48,396 nucleotides of DNA from an uncultured Oscillospiraceae bacterium (lineage in GTDB: Bacteria > Bacillota > Clostridia > Oscillospirales > Ruminococcaceae). Where the stretch lies: positions 1-48,396 of the forward strand of contig CAKSSH010000007.1 in NCBI GenBank assembly GCA_934488695.1. The letters run 5' to 3'. The translations under genes and the position numbers were made by a program. Shown here in pieces: positions 32,138 to 39,926 of the stretch. The stretch's first letter is position 1. Each line of letters begins with the position of its first letter. The notes under the pieces were generated by a model that saw nothing but the letters and a program-made list of their open reading frames with translations, did no database searches and was not told the DNA's origin.

Positions 32138-34762
32138 TCAGTCCTTTATGGCCGACAAAGCCTCTTGCACTTTTAACAGACGCTCTTGTGCACGGGAAAG
32201 CTTCTGCCGTTCGGCATTCACTACATTTTCGGGCGCACGGCTGACAAAGTTTTCGTTTGCGAGCTTTGTTTGTGTGCTTGCAATTTCCTTTTGACAGTTT
32301 TCCATTTCCCGTGTCAACCGCTGACGTTCCTTTTCAAGATCGATCAGCTCTTCGGTGGGAAGATAGAGCTTGGCAGCGCTTGTAATAAGTTGCGTTGCAT
32401 TCGGCATTTCAAAATGCGGGGCTATTTCGACATGAGAGGCAAAGGCCAGCCGTTCAAAGAAGGGAACACCAAGACGGAAAACGTCTCCCTGTGCCGTTTC
32501 AATAAAGACACTGGTTTTTTTGGAGGGGGGCACATTCATTTCGCTGCGGCGATTGCGGATGGCCCGGATGGCGCCCATTATTTTTTCAAAATTTTCGGCG
32601 TCCTGCGGAAAATCTAATGCCGGGTCGTACACCGGGTAGGATTGCAGCATGATTGTTTCTCCCTCATGCGGCAGCGCCTGCCAGATTTCCTCGGTGATAA
32701 ACGGCATAAAGGGGTGCAGCAGCTTTAAGGTTGCATCCATTACATAAAGCAGCACCTGCTGTGCATGCAAGCTGCTTTCCGCCCCGGCGGTTAAACGGGT
32801 CTTGCACAGCTCAATATACCAATCGCAAAGAACATCCCAAGTAAAATCATAAAGCTTGGAAACGGCAATGCCGAGCTCAAAGTGCTCCAAATTTTCAGTC
32901 ACTTCAAGAATCAGTTGATTTAACCGGGTCAGGACCCATTTATCCTCTATCGTCAGTTCATCGGGTAGCGAGATTTTTTGAACCTCCGGCGATAGATTCA
33001 TCAAGACAAACCGGGAAGCATTCCAAAGCTTGTTGGCAAAATTCCGGCAGGATTTCACCTTGTCGTAGCTGAAGCGCATGTCGTTTCCGGGGCTGTTGCC
33101 GGTCGCCAGCATAAAGCGCAGGGCGTCAGCGCCGTATTCATCAATGACCTCGATAGGATCAATGCCGTTGCCCAGCGATTTGGACATTTTGCGACCTTGT
33201 TCATCACGCACAATACCGTGCATAAAAACAGTGTCAAACGGAACGGTCCCCATATTTTCAATGCCCGAGAAAATCATGCGAGCGACCCAGAAAAAGATGA
33301 TGTCATACCCCGTTACCAGGGTGCTGGTGGGGTAGAAGTACGAAAGGTCGTCGGTTTTTTCGGGCCAGCCCAGCGTGGAGAAGGGCCAAAGCGCCGACGA
33401 AAACCAGGTGTCCAGCGTGTCCGGATCCTGTGTCAGCTTTTTACTGCCGCAATGCGGACAGATGTCGGGCGTTTCCTTTGAGACGATCATCTCGCCGCAT
33501 TCATCACAATAATATGCGGGAATCCGGTGTCCCCACCATAGCTGACGGGAAATGCACCAGTCCTTAATATTTTCCATCCAATGATAGTAAATTTTGCTGA
33601 AGCGTTCGGGAATAAACGCGGTCTCACCGCGGCGCACGGCTTCAATCGCCGGCTTTGCCAGCGGCTGCATTTTAACAAACCATTGCTTGGACACACGCGG
33701 CTCTACGGTTTGATGACAGCGGTAGCAGCTGCCGACATTGTGTTCATAGTCTTCTGTTTTAACTAAAAAGCCGCCCTTTTCAAGATCCTCGACAATGGCA
33801 CGGCGTGCCTCATAACGGTCCATACCGGCGTATTTGCCGCAGGTGCTGTTCATGTGGGCGTCCTCGGTCATAATATTGAGGACCGGCAGATGATGGCGCA
33901 GGCCGACTTCAAAGTCATTAGGGTCGTGTGCGGGGGTGATTTTAACAACACCGGTCCCAAAGTCCATTTCCACGTAATCGTCGGCCACAATCGGGATCTC
34001 GCGATTGACCAGCGGCAGAAGAACGGTTTTTCCGACCAACGCACGATACCGGTCATCCGCAGGATTGACGGCAACAGCCGTGTCTCCCAAAATAGTTTCC
34101 GGACGGGTTGTTGCCAGTTGAATGTAACCGCTGCCGTCCGAAAGCGGGTAACGCAAATGCCAGAAATGTCCCGGCTGATTCTCGTATTCTACCTCGGCGT
34201 CCGAAATGGAGGTTTTGCAGTGCGGGCACCAGTTGATGATACGCTCGCCACGGTAAATAAGGCCCTTTTCATAAAGACGGATAAAGACCTCCCGCACAGC
34301 CTTGGAACAGCCTTCGTCCATGGTAAAGCGCTCACGCTCCCAGTCGCAGGAGGAGCCGATGCGGCGCAGCTGCTCGGTAATGCGTCCGCCGTAAGTACGC
34401 TTCCACTCCCAAGCGCGCTTTAAAAATGCTTCGCGCCCGATTTTTTCCTTGGTAAGTCCCTCTGCCCGCATAGCCTCTACGATTTTAGCCTCGGTGGCAA
34501 TGGAGGCGTGGTCGGTTCCGGGGACCCACAGGGCACAGTAGCCCTGCATTCGGCGAAACCGAATCAAGATATCCTGCAGGGTGTTGTCCAGCGCATGCCC
34601 CATGTGCAGCTGGCCGGTGATGTTCGGCGGAGGCATGACAATGGTGTAGGGCTTCTTTTGCCGGTCAATTTCGGTATGAAAATATCCGCCGGAAAGCCAA
34701 AAATCATAAATTCTGGATTCCACCGATTGCGGATCGTACACTTTGTTTAAGTTTTTGTTCAC
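32138..34762 (-). CDS. valS: valyl-tRNA synthetase
   Basis: This 874-residue class I synthetase charges tRNA-Val. It has the HIGH-type motif HMGHALD (residues 53-59), a large editing (CP1) domain, a zinc finger (CDECGEMI followed by CPHCGSKK), the KMSKS motif at about residue 526, the anticodon-binding domain and a C-terminal coiled coil (EKERQRLTREMENCQKEI). The start is GTG 34762, 8 nt after AGGAAGG. No T-box is seen in the 35 bp between it and the upstream gene, so its promoter is uncertain; it may be read through from that gene. Confidence 0.96.
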   Translation of the reverse strand: MNKNLNKVYDPQSVESRIYDFWLSGGYFHTEIDRQKKPYTIVMPPPNITGQLHMGHALDNTLQDILIRFRRMQGYCALWVPGTDHASIATEAKIVEAMRAEGLTKEKIGREAFLKRAWEWKRTYGGRITEQLRRIGSSCDWERERFTMDEGCSKAVREVFIRLYEKGLIYRGERIINWCPHCKTSISDAEVEYENQPGHFWHLRYPLSDGSGYIQLATTRPETILGDTAVAVNPADDRYRALVGKTVLLPLVNREIPIVADDYVEMDFGTGVVKITPAHDPNDFEVGLRHHLPVLNIMTEDAHMNSTCGKYAGMDRYEARRAIVEDLEKGGFLVKTEDYEHNVGSCYRCHQTVEPRVSKQWFVKMQPLAKPAIEAVRRGETAFIPERFSKIYYHWMENIKDWCISRQLWWGHRIPAYYCDECGEMIVSKETPDICPHCGSKKLTQDPDTLDTWFSSALWPFSTLGWPEKTDDLSYFYPTSTLVTGYDIIFFWVARMIFSGIENMGTVPFDTVFMHGIVRDEQGRKMSKSLGNGIDPIEVIDEYGADALRFMLATGNSPGNDMRFSYDKVKSCRNFANKLWNASRFVLMNLSPEVQKISLPDELTIEDKWVLTRLNQLILEVTENLEHFELGIAVSKLYDFTWDVLCDWYIELCKTRLTAGAESSLHAQQVLLYVMDATLKLLHPFMPFITEEIWQALPHEGETIMLQSYPVYDPALDFPQDAENFEKIMGAIRAIRNRRSEMNVPPSKKTSVFIETAQGDVFRLGVPFFERLAFASHVEIAPHFEMPNATQLITSAAKLYLPTEELIDLEKERQRLTREMENCQKEIASTQTKLANENFVSRAPENVVNAERQKLSRAQERLLKVQEALSAIKD

Positions 34763-34797
34763 TGAGAGTTCCTTCCTTTTTTGAGAGATCTTTGAGC

Positions 34798-35379
34798 TTA
34801 ATAATACATTTCGTAACGGTAAAACGGATTGTTAAAGTTCAGCGTATTGCTGAAAACAAAAATAATCAGGTACAGGAGCGTCATGGCAAGGCCGACAGAT
34901 CCCAAAGCAATACCGGCAATAGCCATTCCGCGGCGGCTGGAGCGCCGGGCGCAGATGCCGAAAATCAAAGCCAAAATGGCAAAAATACCGCTGAAGCAGC
35001 AAACAACGCTTAAAATACCCATGACGAGAGAAGCGGTTGCCAGGCCGGCATTGTCAGACGGTGCCGCAGTGGGCGGTGGACAGGGGGGCGTCGTGTAAAG
35101 GGGCGGCTGCCCCGAAACCGCTGTGTTAAGCGGCGGCTGCCCGACAACAGGTCGGTCGTAGGACGGCTGCACCGGCGGCTGTATGGTTGGCTGCACCGGC
35201 GGCTGTATGGTTGGCTGCACCGGCGGCTGGTTGTAAGCGTTTTGAGGCATACCGGACGCAGGCGTCCCGGGCATTTCGGGCACTTGAGGAGCGCAGCAGA
35301 CCGGCGCCAGCGGCGTACCGCAATTTGGACAAAAACGTGCGTCGTTTAAAACCTCGGTACCACAGTTTTTACACAACAT
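34798..35379 (-). CDS. zinc-ribbon membrane protein with Pro/Gln repeats (DUF4190-like)
   Basis: This 193-residue protein starts with a double-CxxC zinc ribbon (CKNCGTEVLNDARFCPNCG, residues 3-21). A Pro/Gln-rich linker with repeats of QPPVQPTI (about 50-75) follows, then a C-terminal membrane domain with two helices (ASLVMGILSVVCCFSGIFAI and GIALGSVGLAMTLLYLIIF) matching DUF4190. Such proteins are common in Clostridia and unassigned. ATG 35379 follows GGGAGG. The repeats are exact at DNA level (24-bp units), suggesting slippage. Promoter and palindrome lie upstream. Confidence 0.8.
   Translation of the reverse strand: MLCKNCGTEVLNDARFCPNCGTPLAPVCCAPQVPEMPGTPASGMPQNAYNQPPVQPTIQPPVQPTIQPPVQPSYDRPVVGQPPLNTAVSGQPPLYTTPPCPPPTAAPSDNAGLATASLVMGILSVVCCFSGIFAILALIFGICARRSSRRGMAIAGIALGSVGLAMTLLYLIIFVFSNTLNFNNPFYRYEMYY
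35165..35229. repeat. 24-bp tandem repeats inside the zinc-ribbon gene
   Basis: The 24-bp unit beginning GGCTGCACCGGCGGCTG occurs identically at 35165-35188 and 35189-35212, with a partial third copy at 35213-35229. It encodes the Pro/Gln linker and stays in frame, so copy number could vary without breaking the protein. Confidence 0.85.
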
Positions 35380-35415
35380 GATCAAAAATCCTCCCGGATA
35401 TGTTTTTTGTTGCAA

Positions 35416-35457
35416 GTTATCTTATAATATGATAACATAATTATACCGTCTTTTCAA
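35416..35457 (-). promoter_or_regulatory. promoter of the zinc-ribbon gene with overlapping palindrome
   Basis: On the minus strand TTGAAA (35457-35452) and TATCAT (35434-35429) are 17 bp apart. The palindrome GTTATC-N9-GATAAC (35416-35436) covers the -10 region and start point, the usual place for a repressor operator. On the plus strand TTGCAA (35410-35415), 17 bp before TAACAT, could serve the divergent DUF2752 gene from the same DNA. Confidence 0.5.
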
Positions 35458-35484
35458 TAAAAACTTTCCGGAAAGAGGAAAATG

Positions 35485-35838
35485 ATGAGATTTATTTGTC
35501 GATTTTGGCGTCCGGCTCTTTACGTTTGTCTGACAGCCTTTTTTGCGGCCGTTCCTCCCGAGGCAATTGCCGAAAAAAGCTTTTGCCTGCAATACAGACT
35601 GACCGGGTTTCGGTGTGCCGGCTGCGGGGTTACCCGTGCGTTTTGCTTTTTTATGCACGGCCGTTTTGCCGAAGCTGCGATGTTCCATCCGATCTTTACA
35701 TATGCCGTTTTCCCGATTGCGCTGTTTTTAATGCTGGAGGATGTCCTTTGTGTGTTTTCAAACCGATGGTCTTTGCTTCAAACGGCGCTTTCGGCTGTTT
35801 TTGGCACGCCAACAGGGAATGAAACGGAAAAACAATAG
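35485..35838 (+). CDS. DUF2752 family membrane protein
   Basis: This 117-residue protein contains FRCAGCGVTRAFCFFMHGRFAEA, seen here as RCAGCGVTRAFCFFMHG, the diagnostic 'CPxCGxTRA...xxG' motif of DUF2752, after a hydrophobic N-terminus and before two membrane segments (about 65-85 and a shorter one). Function is unknown; such genes often sit near zinc-ribbon membrane proteins like the divergent neighbour. ATG 35485 is 6 nt from GAGG; ATG 35482 is also possible. A bidirectional terminator follows. Confidence 0.85.
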   Translation: MRFICRFWRPALYVCLTAFFAAVPPEAIAEKSFCLQYRLTGFRCAGCGVTRAFCFFMHGRFAEAAMFHPIFTYAVFPIALFLMLEDVLCVFSNRWSLLQTALSAVFGTPTGNETEKQ

Positions 35839-35857
35839 TGCCTTTTTACGACGCAGT

Positions 35858-35891
35858 AAAAAAGCCGGGCCCCGCAGGACCCGGCTTTTTT
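35858..35891. terminator. bidirectional terminator between DUF2752 gene and acpP
   Basis: AAAAAAGCCGGG (35858-35869) pairs with CCCGGCTTTTTT (35880-35891). T tracts exist on both strands. It touches the acpP stop codon. Confidence 0.88.
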
Positions 35892-36118
35892 CACATATTC
35901 GCTTCAATGTATTTAACAACATCCCCGACTGTGCGCAGGTTTTCAACCTCTTCGTCCGGGATTTCAACACCGAATTCATCGTTGATGGTAACAAGTGCAT
36001 CCACCAAATCCAGCGAATCGGCTCCTAAATTGTCGATAATCAGCGCGTCTTCCGTGATGATGCTTTCATCCAGCGCAAGCAGCTCTGCTAAAATCTTTTT
36101 TACCTTTTCAAATACCAT
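35891..36118 (-). CDS. acpP: acyl carrier protein
   Basis: This 75-residue acidic four-helix protein carries acyl chains on 4'-phosphopantetheine during fatty acid synthesis. The attachment Ser lies in LGADSLDLVDAL (residue 35). It begins MVFEKVKKILAE and ends with VGDVVKYIEAN, standard for AcpP. Unlike many genomes, no fab genes or rnc are adjacent; it stands alone with its own promoter and terminator. Confidence 0.97.
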   Translation of the reverse strand: MVFEKVKKILAELLALDESIITEDALIIDNLGADSLDLVDALVTINDEFGVEIPDEEVENLRTVGDVVKYIEANM

Positions 36119-36179
36119 GTTTTAAAACTCCTTTCTGAAAAATTCCGGCGTGTGCAGCTCCGGAAAGAATCTTTTTTAC

Positions 36180-36208
36180 ATCATAGCACACATGGTCGGG
36201 ATATTCAA
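36180..36208 (-). promoter_or_regulatory. sigma-A type promoter of acpP
   Basis: On the minus strand TTGAAT (36208-36203) and TATGAT (36185-36180) are 17 bp apart, about 60 bp upstream of the acpP start. Confidence 0.65.
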
Positions 36209-36270
36209 GATGCTTTTTACACATTTTTGGGGTAATTTTTAAAGAAATTATGAATTTGACGAAAAAAGCC

Positions 36271-36299
36271 TTGCACTTTTTGCCAAAAAGAGGTATAGT
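36271..36299 (+). promoter_or_regulatory. sigma-A type promoter of htpG
   Basis: TTGCAC (36271-36276) and TATAGT (36294-36299) are 17 bp apart. The start point would fall in or at the edge of the CIRCE element. Confidence 0.75.
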
Positions 36300-36302
36300 A
36301 AA

Positions 36303-36329
36303 TTAGCACTCTGTATGGGAGAGTGCTAT
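36303..36329 (+). promoter_or_regulatory. CIRCE operator (HrcA binding site)
   Basis: TTAGCACTC, then 9 bp, then GAGTGCTAT matches the CIRCE consensus TTAGCACTC-N9-GAGTGCTAA at 17 of 18 positions. It begins 3 bp after the -10 box of the htpG promoter, so HrcA binding would block initiation until heat stress. Confidence 0.93.
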
Positions 36330-36349
36330 TTTTATCGAGGTGAAAAAAC

Positions 36350-38236
36350 ATGGCAATGAAACAGTTTAAAGCAGAATCCAAGCGGCTTTTGGATTTAATG
36401 ATCAATTCGATCTATACGCACAAGGAAATATTTTTGCGCGAGCTTATTTCCAATGCCAGCGATGCGATTGATAAGCTGTACTTTCGCTCTCTGACCGACG
36501 AAAGTGTCGGCCTGTCTCGGTCGGATTTTGCTATTGATTTGGCCGTTGACCGGTCGCAGCGGCTTTTAACAATTTCGGACAACGGCTGCGGTATGACCCG
36601 CGATGAGCTTGAAAACAACCTCGGCACCATCGCCAAAAGCGGAACGCTTTCTTTTAAAAAAGAAAATCCGACTGATGAGGTAGACATGATCGGTCAGTTC
36701 GGTGTCGGATTTTATTCGGCGTTCATGGTCAGTGATGAGGTTACTGTAAAAAGCCGTGCCTTCGGCAGTGATGGGGGATATTGTTGGCACTCCCAGGGCG
36801 CTTCCGGGTATACCGTGACGCCTTGTGATTTGGAAACGGCGGGCACGCAGATTATTTTAAAGATTAAGGAAAACACCGAAAACGAACAATATGATGAATT
36901 TTTAGAGCCGTATCGGATTGCCGAGCTTGTTCGTAAATATTCCGATTATATTCGTTATCCCATTCGTATGGAAATGGAGCACAGCCGTTTGAAAGAGGGC
37001 AGTGAAAGCGAATATGAAACGGTGCGGGAGATCGAAACGCTCAATTCCATGATTCCGCTGTGGAAGAGACAAAAATCGGAATTAAAGGAAGAGGATTACG
37101 ACGCTTTCTATCAGCAAAAATTTATGGACTTTGAAAAGCCGCTGTGTCATATCCACAGCAGCACAGAGGGCGCGGCAACCTATCAGGCACTGCTGTTTAT
37201 TCCCAAGCGCGCACCGTTTAATTACTACAGCAAGGACTATGAAAAAGGGCTTCAGCTGTATGCAAACGGCGTGTTGATTACCGAGCGCTGTGCCGAGCTT
37301 TTGCCGGACTGCTTCAGCTTTGTTCGCGGTCTTGTGGATTCGCAGGACCTTTCCCTCAACATTTCGCGTGAAATGTTGCAGCACGATCATCAGCTGAAGG
37401 TGATTGCGGGCAGCATCGAGAAAAAGATTCAGCATGAGCTTTCACGGCTTTTAAAGAATGACCGTGAAAAGTATGAGACTTTTTTTGAGGCTTTCGGTTT
37501 GCAGCTTAAATTCGGCGTATATGATCATTTCGGGGCGCATAAGGAAGCGCTGCAGGATCTTTTGCTGTTTTACAGCGCCCGCGAAAAACGCCGTCTGACG
37601 CTTTCGGAATATACGGACGCTATGCCGGAAACTCAAAAATATATCTACTATGTTTGCGCCGAGAGCGTTGAACGGGCGGCAGCCTTGCCGGCTATTGAAC
37701 GGGTGTTGGAAAAGGGCTATGATGTGCTGTGTTTGACGCAGGATGTGGATGAGTTTTGCCTGAAAACCCTGAATCAATATCACGAAAAGGAATTTCGTTC
37801 GGCGGCGGAGGGGGACCTCGGCATTGAGGATGCTCAGGAAAAGGAAGCCCTTGAAAAACTCGGGAAAGAGCATGAAGAAATGCTGAAAAAAATAACCGGG
37901 CTTTTGGGGGAAACTGTCGGCAGCGTGCGCTTTTCCGACCGGCTGAAGAGCTTTCCGGCGTGGATCAGCAGCGAGGGTGAGATTTCGCTTGAAATGGAAA
38001 AAGTGCTCAACGCTATGCCGACCGGCCAAAAGGTTCACGCCAAGCGGGTGCTGGAGCTTAATTATAATCACCCGGTATTCAAAACACTGCAAAAGCTGTA
38101 TGAGAATCAGGATGAGCGTCTCGGTGATTATGTGAAGCTGCTTTATATGCAGGCGCAGCTGGCAGCCGGTATGGAAATCGCCGATCCTGTGGAATTCTCT
38201 CGTCTTTTATGCCGTTTGATGGAGGAGCGGGCGTAA
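36350..38236 (+). CDS. htpG: molecular chaperone HtpG (Hsp90)
   Basis: This 628-residue ATP-dependent chaperone has an N-terminal GHKL ATPase domain: ELISNASDAIDKLYF (about residues 29-43, catalytic Glu/Asn), SDNGCGMTRDEL, LGTIAKSGTLSF and GQFGVGFYSAFMVSD. The middle domain carries SREMLQ (in LNISREMLQHD), and the C-terminal dimer domain is present; the charged linker is short, as in bacteria. ATG 36350 follows GAGGTGA. It is preceded by a CIRCE element, so it belongs to the HrcA regulon here, unlike in B. subtilis. Confidence 0.96.
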   Translation: MAMKQFKAESKRLLDLMINSIYTHKEIFLRELISNASDAIDKLYFRSLTDESVGLSRSDFAIDLAVDRSQRLLTISDNGCGMTRDELENNLGTIAKSGTLSFKKENPTDEVDMIGQFGVGFYSAFMVSDEVTVKSRAFGSDGGYCWHSQGASGYTVTPCDLETAGTQIILKIKENTENEQYDEFLEPYRIAELVRKYSDYIRYPIRMEMEHSRLKEGSESEYETVREIETLNSMIPLWKRQKSELKEEDYDAFYQQKFMDFEKPLCHIHSSTEGAATYQALLFIPKRAPFNYYSKDYEKGLQLYANGVLITERCAELLPDCFSFVRGLVDSQDLSLNISREMLQHDHQLKVIAGSIEKKIQHELSRLLKNDREKYETFFEAFGLQLKFGVYDHFGAHKEALQDLLLFYSAREKRRLTLSEYTDAMPETQKYIYYVCAESVERAAALPAIERVLEKGYDVLCLTQDVDEFCLKTLNQYHEKEFRSAAEGDLGIEDAQEKEALEKLGKEHEEMLKKITGLLGETVGSVRFSDRLKSFPAWISSEGEISLEMEKVLNAMPTGQKVHAKRVLELNYNHPVFKTLQKLYENQDERLGDYVKLLYMQAQLAAGMEIADPVEFSRLLCRLMEERA

Positions 38237-38251
38237 AATCATTCAAAAAGC

Positions 38252-38279
38252 TTGACAAACGCCTTTTTTGTGATAAAAT
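38252..38279 (+). promoter_or_regulatory. orphan sigma-A type promoter after htpG
   Basis: A perfect TTGACA (38252-38257) and TAAAAT (38274-38279) are 16 bp apart. No coding region starts nearby; the next gene has its own promoter at 38379-38407. Confidence 0.6.
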
Positions 38280-38284
38280 ATAAT

Positions 38285-38370
38285 TGTTAATAAGACATTT
38301 TCTCTCAACAACATATAGATGGCATACGGTGTTTTGCCGCAACCCGTAAGGGTTGCGGCAAAATGCTTTG
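38285..38370 (+). ncRNA. possible small RNA or 5' leader with strong hairpin
   Basis: Downstream of the orphan promoter is a perfect 14-bp hairpin, TTTTGCCGCAACCC (38332-38345) with GGGTTGCGGCAAAA (38350-38363), closed by a GTAA tetraloop of the stable GNRA type. There is no U tract directly after it, so it is not a typical terminator. The bounds are estimates. Confidence 0.3.
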
Positions 38371-38378
38371 TAAGAGAC

Positions 38379-38407
38379 TTGAAAAACGGGCATACTTTTG
38401 GTATGAT
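38379..38407 (+). promoter_or_regulatory. promoter of the formyltransferase gene pair
   Basis: TTGAAA (38379-38384) and TATGAT (38402-38407) are 17 bp apart, 30 bp before the ATG at 38437. Confidence 0.65.
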
Positions 38408-38436
38408 AGAGAAAAACTCGGAGAGGAAGTGCAGGT

Positions 38437-39141
38437 ATGCGGCTTATTTGTTTCGGCTTTGACCTGTTTTATGACGCGCTGCGGGTTGTTGTTGAGCGGC
38501 CCGGCAACACAGTCCTGAAGCTATATAGCTTTCCGAGCGACGGCTTTTTTGATTTCAATGATCAGCTGCAAACGCTTGCGTCTGACAAGAAGATTCCCTT
38601 TACACAGGAGCCTATCTCTGCCGAGGAGCTGAGATGGCAGTTTGAGGAAAACGGCTGCGAATTAGCCTTTTGCGCGGGGTATGCTTCCCGCATTCCGGTG
38701 GAGGCAACGCCGCGTTTTCGCGGAATCAATCTGCATCCGTCGTTGTTGCCGCAGGGGCGAGGGCCTTGGCCGTTGCCGCACGTTCTGTTAAAGGGGCTGA
38801 ACCAAAGCGGTGTAACGGCACACCGCCTGACTGCTTCTTTTGATGAGGGAGAGATTTTGCTTCAGGAGTCTTTCCACATTGACAAGGAAGAGACGTACGG
38901 CAGCCTTGCGCAGAAAACCGCCCGCACTGCGGCTGAAATGACGCGCCGGTTGTTTTCGGATTTGGATGGTTATTTTCGCGGAGCATATGCACAGGGCAAG
39001 GGTGAGTATTGGCCCGAGCCGAGCGACCGGGAACGCACGATTTACCGTAATACCACACCCGAACGGGCGGCATTGCTGCGGCGCGCTTTCGGAGATAATT
39101 ATTTGTTGTATTCAGAACAAGATGAGCCGGAGGATGTATAA
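38437..39141 (+). CDS. formyltransferase-family protein (Fmt-like), substrate unknown
   Basis: This 234-residue protein has the formyltransferase core that moves a formyl group from 10-formyl-THF. The catalytic residues are in place: Asn98 and His100 in INLHPSLLPQGRGPWP and Asp136 in FDEGEIL. The N-terminus differs from true Fmt (no FxGTPxF), and the C-terminal tRNA-binding domain is missing, so it probably acts on a small molecule such as an amino sugar or nucleotide sugar. The gene is joined directly to a hexapeptide acyltransferase gene, whose ATG follows its TAA at once; such pairs fit sugar or polysaccharide modification. ATG 38437 follows AGAGGAAG. Confidence 0.8.
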   Translation: MRLICFGFDLFYDALRVVVERPGNTVLKLYSFPSDGFFDFNDQLQTLASDKKIPFTQEPISAEELRWQFEENGCELAFCAGYASRIPVEATPRFRGINLHPSLLPQGRGPWPLPHVLLKGLNQSGVTAHRLTASFDEGEILLQESFHIDKEETYGSLAQKTARTAAEMTRRLFSDLDGYFRGAYAQGKGEYWPEPSDRERTIYRNTTPERAALLRRAFGDNYLLYSEQDEPEDV

Positions 39142-39654
39142 ATGAGCTTTAGAAGTCTTTTGGTGGGCAGAACAGCCGCTGATTTTTGGCGTCATCGGGA
39201 AAAGCTGCTCAAGGCGCGCTGTTCCTTTGTTCGGCGTTTCCACCGTCTTTGCTGTTCCCGTATTTTGTATCGTAACAATGCCTCTATTGAAGAAACCACC
39301 CAAATCGACGGGCGTTTTGTCACGCCGCATGGGCTGAACGGGATCTTGATTTCGGCCGGCAGTAAAATCGGCTCCGGCTGTACGATTTTTCATCAGGTGA
39401 CCATCGGCTCGAACACCCTGTCGGATTCTAAGTTTCCAGGATCTCCGGTTATCGGAAACAATGTTTATATCGGGGCGGGGGCTAAAATTATCGGTGGGAT
39501 TCGTGTCGGGGACGGAGCGCGCATCGGAGCTAACTGTGTTGTTGTCGAAGATGTGCCGGCGGGAGCAACCGTGGTGCTTCAAAGACCTCGGGTAATCCTG
39601 CACAACAATGTAAGGGATAACACCTTTACACCGATTTCAAAATTTTCCGAATAA
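39142..39654 (+). CDS. serine acetyltransferase-like hexapeptide-repeat acyltransferase
   Basis: This 170-residue protein has a short helical N-terminus (about 1-55) and a left-handed beta-helix with imperfect hexapeptides (ILISAGSKIGSGCTI, PVIGNNVYIGAGAKIIGG, ARIGANCVVVEDVPAGAT). The HQVTIGS segment carries the catalytic His of the serine acetyltransferase-type family. The N-terminal helical domain of true CysE is much shortened, so an acetylated sugar rather than serine is possible. It starts at the ATG immediately after the formyltransferase stop and is certainly co-transcribed. A GC-rich terminator follows. Confidence 0.82.
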   Translation: MSFRSLLVGRTAADFWRHREKLLKARCSFVRRFHRLCCSRILYRNNASIEETTQIDGRFVTPHGLNGILISAGSKIGSGCTIFHQVTIGSNTLSDSKFPGSPVIGNNVYIGAGAKIIGGIRVGDGARIGANCVVVEDVPAGATVVLQRPRVILHNNVRDNTFTPISKFSE

Positions 39655-39661
39655 AAATGCA

Positions 39662-39688
39662 GGCGCGGGCGATTGCCCGCGCCTTTTC
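39662..39688 (+). terminator. terminator after the acyltransferase gene
   Basis: GGCGCGGGC (39662-39670) pairs with GCCCGCGCC (39675-39683), loop GATT, followed by TTTTC. The next 240 bp hold no convincing gene. Confidence 0.8.
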
Positions 39689-39926
39689 AAGGGTGACATT
39701 CAGCTTGAAAAACGCTTTGTGTTTTTGGATCGATGATCCGTACAGCAAGGCAGCTGCGCCGGCGTTTCTGGTAAAAAAAGACGCCATCGGAAACGTTGTT
39801 GTATCCGTTTTTTGAACGCAAAAAGCAAATGTGTTTCGGGAAATCCCGAAAGGTCTATCACCCTCACCAATAGTATCAGCCGAAAACAGCTTAAAAAACA
39901 TGGTATTTTTTTGAAATAATTGCAAT

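Noticed and set aside
39693..39815. 40-codon plus-strand frame (GTG start) between the acyltransferase and the repressor
   Set aside because: It reads somewhat like protein (FWIDDPYSKAAAPAFLVKKD), but it starts right after a terminator with no promoter and has no known match; too short to support.
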